Source of the DNA: UMGS1840 sp045661305
GTDB taxonomy: Bacteria > Bacillota > Clostridia > UMGS1840
Assembly: GCA_045661305.1 (NCBI GenBank)
Contig: JAZRFJ010000029.1
Coordinates: forward strand, 1 to 11,592
Direction: 5' to 3'
Length of the DNA: 11,592 bases
The position numbers and the translations under genes were made by a program. The notes under the pieces are model-generated. The model was not told the origin of the DNA. It saw only the letters and a program-made list of their open reading frames with translations, and searched no databases. Shown here in pieces: positions 1 to 7,262 of this stretch (its first letter is position 1; each line of letters begins with the position of its first letter).

Positions 1-338
1 AAGCCATCTCTTCCTAAATCTTCTTTTGTTACACCATCTTTTCGCATAGCTTCAACGATTTTAGCCTCAGTAGCGATAGAAGCATGGTCTGTTCCGGGAA
101 GCCAAAGGGCAGCAAAGCCTTTCATTCTTTTGTATCTTATCAATATATCCTGTAATGTATTATCAAGAGCATGTCCCATATGGAGCTGACCTGTAATATT
201 TGGAGGCGGCATAACAATGGTATATGGTGTCTTTTTCTTGTCTACCTTTGCATGAAAATACTTTTTTTCCATCCAAGTGTTATATAAACGCTCTTCAACA
301 ATTTTTGGATCATAAATTTTTTCAAGTTCTTTTCTCAT
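1..338 (-). CDS. valS: Valyl-tRNA synthetase, N-terminal part (cut by window edge)
   Basis: This gene attaches valine to tRNA-Val in the cytoplasm. Only the first 112 or so codons are present; the rest lies beyond the left edge. The class I signature is clear: a PPPNITGQLHMGHA stretch at residues 44-57 holds the HIGH-type motif as HMGH (53-56), and LPGTDHAS follows at about 80-87, both typical of ValS rather than IleS or LeuS. The ATG (336-338) has an AAAGGA ribosome site 8 nt upstream. It starts 30 bp after the stop of the small membrane protein gene at 369-551 and probably shares its mRNA from the promoter at 590-618. Clostridial valS genes often have a T-box leader; none fits here. The identification is firm. 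Confidence 0.96.
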   Translation of the reverse strand, partial: MRKELEKIYDPKIVEERLYNTWMEKKYFHAKVDKKKTPYTIVMPPPNITGQLHMGHALDNTLQDILIRYKRMKGFAALWLPGTDHASIATEAKIVEAMRKDGVTKEDLGRDG

Positions 339-368
339 TGTATTGTTCCTTTCAATATAACTTTTTTA

Positions 369-551
369 TTAAATAAAGATAAATATTATTCCTATAAGTG
401 CTATTGCAAGTCCTGTAAGCTTACAGTATAAATTATATTTTTCAAAAACTTCAGAGGTATCATCTATCTTTTTTAAGCGTTTTGTAATAATTTTTGACAG
501 ATACACAATTAATGCACCAATTAAAAGAATACCAAAACCAAAATATTTCAC
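369..551 (-). CDS. Small two-helix membrane protein, unknown function
   Basis: A 60-residue hydrophobic protein that I do not recognise. It has one membrane segment at about residues 3-20, a basic and polar linker (ITKRLKKIDDTSEVFEKYN), and a second segment from about 43 to the C-terminal end, so it is probably a hairpin in the cytoplasmic membrane. An in-frame ATG lies upstream at 573-575, but I prefer the GTG at 549-551: a perfect AGGAGG (561-566) sits 9 nt before it and falls inside the longer version, and the ATG has no ribosome site. A promoter at 590-618 lies just upstream and valS starts 30 bp downstream, so it looks like the first gene of a valS operon. Its function cannot be inferred. 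Confidence 0.72.
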   Translation of the reverse strand: MKYFGFGILLIGALIVYLSKIITKRLKKIDDTSEVFEKYNLYCKLTGLAIALIGIIFIFI

Positions 552-560
552 AATATAAAA

Positions 561-566
561 CCTCCT
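561..566 (-). promoter_or_regulatory. Ribosome binding site that decides a GTG start
   Basis: The minus strand reads AGGAGG here, followed by 9 nt and then GTG (549-551). This supports starting the small membrane protein at the GTG, eight codons inside the ATG-initiated frame. Confidence 0.75.
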
Positions 567-589
567 GTCTACCATAATATAACAGAATA

Positions 590-618
590 ATTATATAACA
601 AATTATGATAAAATTCAA
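590..618 (-). promoter_or_regulatory. Sigma-A-type promoter for small membrane protein and valS
   Basis: On the minus strand, TTGAAT (613-618) is followed by a 17-bp spacer and a perfect TATAAT (590-595). Transcription would start near 583, giving a leader of about 30 nt before the GTG at 551. It lies downstream (in the minus sense) of the terminator at 648-679, as expected for a new transcription unit. Confidence 0.75.
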
Positions 619-647
619 GTCTTTTTATTAAAAATATAAAAAAATAC

Positions 648-679
648 AAAAAACAGGAGTTTTTAAATTCCTGTTTTTT
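648..679. terminator. Intrinsic terminator after the YwlG-family gene
   Basis: An 11-bp perfect inverted repeat (AAAAAACAGGA at 648-658, TCCTGTTTTTT at 669-679) encloses a 10-nt loop. On the minus strand it lies 15 bp beyond the stop of the gene at 694-1272 and ends in a U-run. The A/T arms make it potentially bidirectional, but only minus-strand genes approach it. Confidence 0.8.
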
Positions 680-693
680 AATAAAACTTAATT

Positions 694-1272
694 TTAAAAA
701 TATCTTGCACGCTCTCCGCCAATATATTTTGGTCTTGTTTTTGCACAAATAATAGGAGCATTTCCGATTTTATCGACCGATAATCTCACTGGTACCGCCA
801 CATGTTTTAAGTGCATTCCTATAAGTGTTCCGCCAATATCAATTCCGGCATCAGCCTTTACAAATTCTACACAAACAGGATTATTGAAATTTTTATGTGC
901 TTCTGTTGCAAAAGAACCACCTGCTGTAGGACAGGGGAGAACTGAAACTATTTCAAGACCATATTTTTCTGCAGCAGCTTTTTCTATAATAATAGCTCTG
1001 TTAAGATGTTCACAACACTGCGCAGCTAAGAAAATCTTATTGTCGTTAAGTATTGAATATATACCGCAAAAAACTGCATTTGCAATTTCTTCAACACTGT
1101 GACTTCCAATTTTATAGCCTCCGATTTCACTGGAAGAACAACCTACAATAAATATAGCATCTTTTTTCAATTCAGCATTATCAATAAGCTCTTTAGTTGC
1201 AAGATATGCTTGTTTTTTTATTTCTTCTAAAAATTCATCACCAAATGTATTTTCATAAACTTTAAGTCCCAT
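694..1272 (-). CDS. UPF0340 (YwlG / TIGR01440) family protein
   Basis: This 192-residue protein matches the Firmicutes family represented by B. subtilis YwlG, whose biochemical role I do not know to be established. Family hallmarks visible here are VGCSSSEIGG (about 43-52), AAQCCEHLNRA (about 82-92) and a highly conserved block KADAGIDIGGTLIG followed by MHLKHVAVPVR (about 138-162). The length is normal for the family. The ATG has a GAGGAG ribosome site about 6 nt upstream. It is predicted to be soluble, with no signal peptide or membrane segment. It lies 38 bp after the membrane protein gene at 1311-1880, is probably cotranscribed with it, and ends at the hairpin terminator at 648-679. Family membership is firm; function is open. 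Confidence 0.9.
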   Translation of the reverse strand: MGLKVYENTFGDEFLEEIKKQAYLATKELIDNAELKKDAIFIVGCSSSEIGGYKIGSHSVEEIANAVFCGIYSILNDNKIFLAAQCCEHLNRAIIIEKAAAEKYGLEIVSVLPCPTAGGSFATEAHKNFNNPVCVEFVKADAGIDIGGTLIGMHLKHVAVPVRLSVDKIGNAPIICAKTRPKYIGGERARYF

Positions 1273-1310
1273 AAAGCACTCCTCTAAAAGAAAATTTTGG
1301 GTCGTTTTTT

Positions 1311-1880
1311 TTAATTTCTTGAATAATTCTTGTTGTTTTTTATTGCTATTTTTGAAAGAGAAAGTGATAAAGTCATAATAAACGATGTTACCAAAAGAAG
1401 TATAACAGTAACATAAATGTTTATAAATACACAGGCATACAATGTTCCTAAACTAAGTAGTGTATAACAATATAAAAATATATTGTTTAGTGCAGCCTCT
1501 TTTGGGTTCATATATTTTTCAATATTTTTCTTCTGATATGAAAAAACAAAAAGTATATTAATAAACTGTATAGAAGTGGTAGCAATATAAAAGAAAAAAG
1601 GATTATCCGGTTTATCAACAAAAACTTCAATTATAAAGTAGACAACATTTACAATAAGAGCAGGAACAATTATATGAAGTGGCATTGCTTTTGTTGATGA
1701 AGGTTTTTTTAGTGTATAATTAAGTGATATTATATAAAATATCAATATACATATAACATACATAATTACAGGAATAGTGGTATAAAAAATTTTATAAAAA
1801 TCAAGTGCTAATTTACTGTTTATAAGAATCGCAAGATTCATGATAAACATAATAATCTGTGATAAAATCAAATATGTCAT
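1311..1880 (-). CDS. Hypothetical six-helix membrane protein
   Basis: A 189-residue, very hydrophobic protein I cannot assign. About six membrane segments can be seen, near residues 2-20, 32-55, 68-88, 95-115, 133-153 and 155-175, separated by short loops; a basic loop (YQKKNIEKYMNPKE) follows the fourth and the tail is basic (KIAIKNNKNYSRN). No catalytic or transport motif is visible. The start is uncertain: the ATG at 1878-1880 is the first possible one after an in-frame TAG, but no convincing Shine-Dalgarno sequence precedes it. It lies 56 bp after the stalk-domain gene and 38 bp before the YwlG-family gene, all on one strand, so an operon is likely. That it is a real gene is supported by its length and its consistent membrane pattern. 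Confidence 0.7.
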   Translation of the reverse strand: MTYLILSQIIMFIMNLAILINSKLALDFYKIFYTTIPVIMYVICILIFYIISLNYTLKKPSSTKAMPLHIIVPALIVNVVYFIIEVFVDKPDNPFFFYIATTSIQFINILFVFSYQKKNIEKYMNPKEAALNNIFLYCYTLLSLGTLYACVFINIYVTVILLLVTSFIMTLSLSLSKIAIKNNKNYSRN

Positions 1881-1936
1881 AATTTTTGGTGTATAACTGT
1901 ACTATTTATTAGTAACAGTTTGCAATCCTTTCCTTA

Positions 1937-3301
1937 TTATTTTAATTTTATAAGTCTTTTCATTGAAAGATTTTCGTGTGGCATCACTACTGCATCAACG
2001 ATTGCGTTGTTGCATAAATCAATAACATATGAGCTTCCGGCAGTAAGAATTGTTTTTGAACCAGGGGTATTTGTAAATATATCACTTGCTGTTGTCTTAT
2101 CGTTAGGAACAGATTTAATATTACAGATTGTTCTCATAGTATAACCGTTTTTGTTATTTACACAAAGAGAAGGGTAATACTCAATTTCAACTTCTATTCC
2201 TTTTTTTGCAGCCGCATCAATCCACGGAGAAATTACATTTAAAAGAATATCTCTGTAATCTCTTACAAAATCATATGAATCTTTAGGTATATTTGAAGAA
2301 TTGCCGTTATAAATATCTTTTTCGTAAACAGAATTTGGCACATCTTTTAAAATTGCCTTATATTTTGATGAATTTTCGGGATAACTAAGTATATCTTTTC
2401 TTATTTCAGTCTGTACATTAGAAAATACATTTCCTTTTGTTAAAACTATTTTTACAAGAAGCGGTGAAACTTCATCAAGACGGGTAATAAACTCAGCAAA
2501 TTGCTTCATCGTTGCAATAGAATTTCCATCTTTACCATTTAATAACTTTGTGCTTGAAATAGTTTCATTTTCCGCATCATGCTTACTTACAGCAAAAGAC
2601 AGAACTTCTGCAGTATCTTTAAGTGTTGCAGGTTTTGAAATATTTTCCTCCAAAAGAAATTCTTCACCTAATATATTTACACAAATATAATAGAAATCTC
2701 TTGCATAAGCATGTGAAAAAGGTTCTTTTGTGTCAAGCCCGAAATAAGAAGTTTCTTTTTCATTCATTATAATTGTTACTGCTGCATTAGCAAGCTCGCC
2801 ATATGTAAATGTATCTTCCGCATTATATTCTTTTTTGCCAAGTAATGAAGTTGAATCATACATAACATTAAGAAGCTCATCACTTAAAACTGTAACAGTT
2901 CTTGTGTCTGAAAACCAGTCAACACTACAACCAAAAGCTTCAGAAATTGCTCTTACAGGAACAAGTGTACGGGAATTTATAATCTGTGCAGGAACATCAA
3001 GCATAATATTCTGAGAATTTTTTGTCATAATATTATTCTGATTCTGGATTTTAATTGTGATGTCATCTTTAACCGCAGTTGCAGTTTTTGTTGAATCATC
3101 CCAGGTTACCTCTGCACCAAGCTTCTCAAAAATGGCACGTAAAGGAACTAATGTTCTTCCTTCAAGAATTATAGGTTGCTGGTCAAAAATAACTTTAGAA
3201 CAATCGACAGTAACAGTTATTTCATTTTCATCTGCAAAAGCAAATGTTGTAAAAGAAATAAGAATAACAAATGTTAAAAATACAGATAATATTTTTTTCA
3301 T
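1937..3301 (-). CDS. Secreted stalk-domain (copper amine oxidase N-terminal-like) protein
   Basis: A 454-residue protein with a typical signal peptide: MKK, a hydrophobic core to about residue 20, and AFA|DE as the likely cleavage site after residue 23. Residues about 28-140 form the stalk domain common in Clostridia and Bacilli (Pfam Cu_amine_oxidN1), shown by two copies of its repeat: GRTLVPLRAIFEKLGAEVTW (48-67) and SRTLVPVRAISEAFGCSVDW (110-129). This domain is structural and does not by itself imply amine oxidase activity. The remaining 300 or so residues are unrecognised; parts (about 160-260) faintly recall degenerate SLH repeats, with low confidence. No LPXTG or other wall anchor is seen at the C-terminus (RLIKLK). 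The ATG follows an AAAGGTGG ribosome site, and an extended -10 promoter candidate lies at 3340-3368. It is probably exported to the cell envelope. Confidence 0.88.
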   Translation of the reverse strand: MKKILSVFLTFVILISFTTFAFADENEITVTVDCSKVIFDQQPIILEGRTLVPLRAIFEKLGAEVTWDDSTKTATAVKDDITIKIQNQNNIMTKNSQNIMLDVPAQIINSRTLVPVRAISEAFGCSVDWFSDTRTVTVLSDELLNVMYDSTSLLGKKEYNAEDTFTYGELANAAVTIIMNEKETSYFGLDTKEPFSHAYARDFYYICVNILGEEFLLEENISKPATLKDTAEVLSFAVSKHDAENETISSTKLLNGKDGNSIATMKQFAEFITRLDEVSPLLVKIVLTKGNVFSNVQTEIRKDILSYPENSSKYKAILKDVPNSVYEKDIYNGNSSNIPKDSYDFVRDYRDILLNVISPWIDAAAKKGIEVEIEYYPSLCVNNKNGYTMRTICNIKSVPNDKTTASDIFTNTPGSKTILTAGSSYVIDLCNNAIVDAVVMPHENLSMKRLIKLK

Positions 3302-3339
3302 AATTTATCCACCTTTATTTTAATTATATTATATATTTT

Positions 3340-3368
3340 ATTTTAACATATATCTTTTAAAAAATCAA
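3340..3368 (-). promoter_or_regulatory. Candidate promoter of the stalk-domain operon
   Basis: The minus strand has TTGATT (3363-3368), a 17-bp spacer, then TAAAAT (3340-3345) preceded by TG one base away (3347-3348), an extended -10. It lies about 40 bp before the ATG at 3301. The region is very AT-rich, so chance matches are possible. Confidence 0.5.
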
Positions 3369-3406
3369 CTGTTTTTTTAAGAATATTATCTCAATTATTA
3401 TTTTTT

Positions 3407-4324
3407 TCATTTTCCGCATTGTGCAACATTAATAATTTTTTTCAATCTGTGATTAAGTCCGGATTTTGTTATGGAAAAATCTGCAATTTCGCAGAGCTCA
3501 CTCAAAGAAGCATCGGGATTTTTAATTCTTAATTCTGCTGTTTTTTTCAAATCAACCGGTAATGTATCAAACAAGTTATTTTTTTTAAGAGTTTTTATTG
3601 CCTGAATTTGTATAACCGATGAATTGATTTTCTTATTTTCGTTTGCGTTTTCACAGTTAAGCTGTCTGTTTATTGCGTTTTTTAAATTCTTTTCTGACTT
3701 TATCTCATAAAATTTTGCCATTGAGCGTTTGAGATTTAGTAATGAAAGAAATTTGTATATTTCTTCATTGTTTTTAATATATATAACATGGTTGCTTTTT
3801 CTAAGAGAAATCTTCGGTTCAAAACCCAATTCAATAAGTGTGCTCATAATATCTTCACTTACCTTTTTTTTATGTGTAACAAATTCCAGATGATATGATT
3901 TTTTCGGACTTGAAATAAGACCACAGGATAAAAACGCAGCTTTTATACTTGAACATTTACAACACTGAGAAAGTGTAAATTCAGGTTCTATTTTTGAAAA
4001 AAATGTATTTGTTCCAATATGAAAAAGTTTTAAACAAGATTTCAATTTTTCGATAGAAATAATATCAGTTATTTTTAGTGTAACTATAATTTTTTCTTTT
4101 TTCTTTGTCTCTCTAAATGACATTTCAGGTTCAATATCAAGAATTTTTTTACACAAAACATTTATTCTTCTGGCAATATTTATGTTTTCTGTTTTTATAA
4201 AAATTCCTGTCTTTTTTTCTTCAGACAAAATAGCAAAATATGTTGCAAGTGCTGCCTTTTCACAGCATATTTTTGAGCTGTAGAGTCCTGTTAATTCTTT
4301 TTTTATTTCAGTATTATATGACAA
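3407..4324 (-). CDS. whiA: DNA-binding protein WhiA
   Basis: WhiA is a conserved Gram-positive DNA-binding protein: a sporulation regulator in Streptomyces, and linked to cell division and chromosome segregation in Bacillus. The 305-residue product opens with MSYNTEIKKEL, as family members do, carries the degenerate LAGLIDADG homing-endonuclease-like fold over roughly residues 10-210 (FLSCGLISSPKKSYHLEF and similar blocks), and ends in the WhiA-specific helix-turn-helix with RIKNPDASLSEL and SITKSGLNHRLKKI (about 268-300). The start is TTG at 4322-4324, with AAGGTG (4330-4335) 5 nt upstream. In many Firmicutes whiA follows rapZ (yvcJ) and yvcK; here neither precedes it. It is preceded instead by a terminator and probably uses a promoter between 4340 and 4376 (weak TTAACT/TATATA match) or read-through from 4446-4474. 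Confidence 0.95.
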   Translation of the reverse strand: MSYNTEIKKELTGLYSSKICCEKAALATYFAILSEEKKTGIFIKTENINIARRINVLCKKILDIEPEMSFRETKKKEKIIVTLKITDIISIEKLKSCLKLFHIGTNTFFSKIEPEFTLSQCCKCSSIKAAFLSCGLISSPKKSYHLEFVTHKKKVSEDIMSTLIELGFEPKISLRKSNHVIYIKNNEEIYKFLSLLNLKRSMAKFYEIKSEKNLKNAINRQLNCENANENKKINSSVIQIQAIKTLKKNNLFDTLPVDLKKTAELRIKNPDASLSELCEIADFSITKSGLNHRLKKIINVAQCGK

Positions 4325-4376
4325 TTTTTCACCTTCTTTATATTTATATAAATGATGTATAAATAACAGTTAAATC

Positions 4377-4408
4377 AAAAAAGGCCACTATTTTCAGTGG
4401 TCTTTTTT
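4377..4408. terminator. Intrinsic terminator between the thioredoxin-domain gene and whiA
   Basis: The arms GGCCACT (4383-4389) and AGTGGTC (4396-4402) pair with one G-T wobble and are extended by six A-T pairs on the outside (4377-4382 with 4403-4408), around a 6-nt loop. On the minus strand a U-run follows the stem. It ends the operon 8674-4501 and also lies downstream of the promoter at 4446-4474, so it may act as an attenuator for whiA. Confidence 0.82.
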
Positions 4409-4445
4409 AGTACCTTATCTTTACTATTTCCGCCTGATTGATTAT

Positions 4446-4474
4446 ATTGTACACTATGATAATAAAATTGTCAA
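4446..4474 (-). promoter_or_regulatory. Strong sigma-A-type promoter upstream of a hairpin
   Basis: The minus strand reads a perfect TTGACA (4469-4474), a 17-bp spacer, and TACAAT (4446-4451, one mismatch). Transcription would begin near 4439. The first element downstream is the terminator at 4377-4408, so the product is either a transcript of about 63 nt or, by read-through, a whiA leader. Confidence 0.6.
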
Positions 4475-4500
4475 TAGATTTCAGTGGTGTAATTAAAAAT

Positions 4501-6435
4501 TTAATTGATTTCATTAGTTGGTGGCAGACAATTGTGATTTTTACATACATAAAATGTTGTCTGATTGTTTAAAAGAGGATAATTTTTATTTTCTGTAACC
4601 ACCGATACATTTGCTATAAATGGAAGTTTCTCTATTATATGGTTTAAATCAAATTCATTTTTTAGTGAAATTGTAATATGAGGAATAGAATTTTCATATA
4701 ACAGCAGTGCAATTAAAAACATACTGTTGCCTGACGGATACTCACATGTTTTGGCAGACATAAAACGCATTTGTTTTTCTATAAGCTCCTTATACTCATC
4801 TTTCTCTGTAATTTGATACAATCTGACCAAATTATATGCCATAACAGAATTTCCACTGGGGATTGCACCGTCGTAAGTTTCTTTTGGATTTATAAATAAT
4901 TCTGTACTGTTTGGGGTTGAAAGATAAAAACCGCCATTTTCAAAGTCTGCAAATCGTTTTACCGCCTCTGCACAGAAGTCTTCTGCTTTTTGGAGATAGT
5001 TTTTATTAAGTGTTGAGGTGTAAAGTTCTGTTAAGGCTGTAACATAATATGCATAATCATCTAAAAAAGCGTGTTTTGAACAATTTCCATCACGGAAGCT
5101 TGTATAAAGATTTAGCCCCTCACACATATTATTTTCAATAAATTCCTGTGATTTTTGTGCTGTATAAAGATATTTTTTATTTTGTGTAACTCTATAAAGC
5201 ATAGATAATGCCACAATCATCATTGAATTCCACGATAATAAAATTTTATCATCAAAATGAAGCTTAAAACGATTTTTTCGATAGCTGTACAGTTTTTTTA
5301 TTTCTTCTTGAAATTCAGTCTTTAAATCATCGCTTTTAAGCAGATTAGGAATATTTGTTCCTTCAAAATTACCACTTTGTGTAATATCAAAAACTTTGGC
5401 AAATTCTCTTCCTTTTTCTTCGCCTAAAATATTAATTATTTCATTTAGTGAAAAGGTGTAATATTTTCCCTCAACGCCCTCACTGTCAGCATCTTGTGCA
5501 CTAAAGAAACCGCCGTATTCAGATGTCATTTCATTCAAGATATATTCAGCAGTTTTTTTGGCAGTGTCAAGATAAATATTGTTATTAGTAATACTGTAAG
5601 CAGCTGAGTATGTTATTATTAATAAGGCATTATCGTAGAGCATTTTCTCGAAGTGAGGAGCGAGATAGTACATATCGGTGGAATATCTTGAAAAACCATA
5701 GCCAATATGGTCAAAAATTCCGCCTTTTCTCATTTGTATCAGCGTTTTTTCTGCCATTTTTAAAGCGTTAGAATTATCGTTTTGTTTTGCATAAAGCATC
5801 AAAAATATCAGATTATGCGGTGTAGGAAATTTAGGAGCATCACCAAATCCACCATGAGTGCTGTCAAAAGTATGTTCAAAAATCCGTACTGCTTGCTGTA
5901 TGAGGTCGTTACCGGTTTTCGTTTGCTCATTTGATTGTGTATTTTTCAGATGCTTGATAATTTCTTCTGCAGACTCTAAAAGTTCTTTTTTGTTTGAGTT
6001 CCAATTATTTGCAATAGTATTTAAAAGTTCTGTGAAACCCGGCATACCATATTGTGAGTGGGGTGGAAAGTATGTTCCTGCAAAAAACGGATTTATATCC
6101 CATGTCATAAAGATACTCATAGGCCATCCACCGCTGCCTGTAAGTGCCAGACATACAGACATATATACGCTGTCAATATCAGGTCGTTCCTCACGGTCTA
6201 CCTTTATTGAAACAAAATTTTTATTTAAAATTTCGGCTGTTTTATTATCCTCAAAACTTTCGTGTGCCATAACATGGCACCAATGACAAGTACTATAACC
6301 AATACTCAAAAAAATGGGTTTATTTTCCGCCTTTGCTTTATGGAACGCCTCTTCACACCACGGGTACCAATTTACAGGATTTTTGGCGTGCTGTATAAGA
6401 TACGGACTTGTTTCGTTTTTTAAATGATTGTTCAC
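4501..6435 (-). CDS. Thioredoxin-domain protein of the YyaL / SPATA20 (DUF255) family
   Basis: A 644-residue cytoplasmic protein whose family is widespread but poorly understood. The N-terminal 160 or so residues form a thioredoxin fold with the family signature NPVNWYPW (19-26) and a CHWC redox motif (50-53), followed by DREERPDID and GGWPMSIF. The rest resembles the (alpha/alpha)6 barrel of six-hairpin glycosidases; GGFGDAPKFPTPHNL, APHFEKMLYDNALL and FFSAQDADSEGVEGKYY are typical family blocks. I chose GTG at 6433-6435: GGAGG (6441-6445) lies 5 nt before it, and VNNHLKNETSPYLIQHA aligns with the usual family start. The ATG four codons upstream (6445-6447) has no ribosome site. It is the last gene of an operon with the dehydrogenase at 6471-7262 and ends at the hairpin at 4377-4408. 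Substrate unknown. Confidence 0.9.
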   Translation of the reverse strand: MNNHLKNETSPYLIQHAKNPVNWYPWCEEAFHKAKAENKPIFLSIGYSTCHWCHVMAHESFEDNKTAEILNKNFVSIKVDREERPDIDSVYMSVCLALTGSGGWPMSIFMTWDINPFFAGTYFPPHSQYGMPGFTELLNTIANNWNSNKKELLESAEEIIKHLKNTQSNEQTKTGNDLIQQAVRIFEHTFDSTHGGFGDAPKFPTPHNLIFLMLYAKQNDNSNALKMAEKTLIQMRKGGIFDHIGYGFSRYSTDMYYLAPHFEKMLYDNALLIITYSAAYSITNNNIYLDTAKKTAEYILNEMTSEYGGFFSAQDADSEGVEGKYYTFSLNEIINILGEEKGREFAKVFDITQSGNFEGTNIPNLLKSDDLKTEFQEEIKKLYSYRKNRFKLHFDDKILLSWNSMMIVALSMLYRVTQNKKYLYTAQKSQEFIENNMCEGLNLYTSFRDGNCSKHAFLDDYAYYVTALTELYTSTLNKNYLQKAEDFCAEAVKRFADFENGGFYLSTPNSTELFINPKETYDGAIPSGNSVMAYNLVRLYQITEKDEYKELIEKQMRFMSAKTCEYPSGNSMFLIALLLYENSIPHITISLKNEFDLNHIIEKLPFIANVSVVTENKNYPLLNNQTTFYVCKNHNCLPPTNEIN

Positions 6436-6440
6436 TGTTT

Positions 6441-6445
6441 CCTCC
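6441..6445 (-). promoter_or_regulatory. Ribosome binding site that decides a GTG start
   Basis: The minus strand has GGAGG overlapping the upstream ATG (6445-6447) and lying 5 nt before GTG 6433-6435. A site placed here can serve the GTG but not the ATG, so the protein is four residues shorter than the longest frame. Confidence 0.7.
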
Positions 6446-6470
6446 ATATTAAATTAGTTTCTGTTAAATA

Positions 6471-7262
6471 CTAGTCTATTTTATCTGATAAATCCCCGTA
6501 TATGGGTGTTGCTAATCCAAAACCGCCTGAAACAGTCAGTATTTGACCGGTGGTATAAGCAGAATCGTCCGATGCGAAATATACGGCAGCGGCAGCGATT
6601 TCTTCAGGTTTACCCATACGCTTAAATGGAATATGACGCATAAACAGTTCTCTGAATCCCTCTGTAAGATTTTTTTCTACCGCATCGGTTGCAGTCATTC
6701 CCGGTAAAATTGCATTACATCGGATATTATTTTTTGCTTCGTGTACTGCTATCAGTTTCGTCAAATAATTGATAGCAGCTTTACTCGTTCCGTATGCAAC
6801 CTGAGAAACATCGGGAACAAGACCTCCCACCGAGGATATGTTTATAATACTTCCTCCACCGTTTTTCGCCATGTGTTTTGCTGCTTCCTTGCTTGCCATA
6901 AAAACGCTTCTTAGATTGATATTCACAACATCTAAGAAAACATCTGTATCAGTATTTGAAAAGTCAAGGTCATTTCCCGGCTTTGAAGTGCCGAAGTTAT
7001 TAACCAGTACATCAATATAACCTGCATCTTTTATAACTTCATCGGTCATAGAAATATAAGATTCTGGCTTGCTTGCATCGTTATAAACACATTTTACTCT
7101 GCATCCCTCGGAATTTAGCTTCTCAGCTTCCTGCTTTGCAAGCTCTAAATTTCTTGCCGCCATATAAACTATAGCACCTTCTTTAGCAAATGCTTTAGTA
7201 ATTGCAAGACCGATCCCTCTGGTTGAGGCGGTTATTAAAACAACTTTATCTTTTAATTTCAT
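6471..7262 (-). CDS. Short-chain dehydrogenase, probable 7alpha-hydroxysteroid dehydrogenase
   Basis: A 263-residue classical SDR. It has the dinucleotide-binding motif TASTRGIG (11-18), VNNFG (87-91) in place of the usual NNAG, Asn116, Ser144, and the catalytic YGTSK with Tyr157 and Lys161. From memory, several unusual features match clostridial 7alpha-HSDHs (Clostridium absonum/sardiniense, Paraclostridium): TASTRGIGLA, VYMAAR, LVNNFGT, SSVGG-PD, RCNA-LPG and an extended tail SGGFGLATPIYGDL after the standard SGG. Such enzymes oxidise the 7alpha-hydroxyl of primary bile acids such as cholate to the 7-oxo form. AAR (35-37) after the second strand, without an acidic residue there, suggests NADP(H), by inference. 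The gene overlaps the MFS gene by 4 nt and has AAAGGAG upstream. General SDR membership is certain; substrate is a strong guess. The alternative is another sterol or 3-oxoacyl reductase-like SDR. Confidence 0.85.
   Translation of the reverse strand: MKLKDKVVLITASTRGIGLAITKAFAKEGAIVYMAARNLELAKQEAEKLNSEGCRVKCVYNDASKPESYISMTDEVIKDAGYIDVLVNNFGTSKPGNDLDFSNTDTDVFLDVVNINLRSVFMASKEAAKHMAKNGGGSIINISSVGGLVPDVSQVAYGTSKAAINYLTKLIAVHEAKNNIRCNAILPGMTATDAVEKNLTEGFRELFMRHIPFKRMGKPEEIAAAAVYFASDDSAYTTGQILTVSGGFGLATPIYGDLSDKID

Noticed and set aside
573..575. ATG as start of the small membrane protein (68 residues)
   Set aside because: The perfect AGGAGG lies inside this longer version, 9 nt before an in-frame GTG, and nothing resembling a ribosome site precedes the ATG.
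552..647. T-box riboswitch for valS
   Set aside because: No specifier stem or T-box-like UGGN motif was found, and promoter, leader and terminator already fill the space.
884..1102. Plus-strand open frame inside the YwlG-family gene
   Set aside because: It is antisense to a strongly conserved gene, has no ribosome site or family resemblance, and is best explained as a shadow frame.
1895..1920. Inverted repeat AACTGT...ACAGTT as a terminator after the stalk-domain gene
   Set aside because: The stem is short and has a bulge, and no U-run follows on the minus strand.
5858..6286. 142-codon plus-strand frame
   Set aside because: It is fully antisense to the N-terminal thioredoxin domain of the YyaL-type gene, which has clear family motifs.
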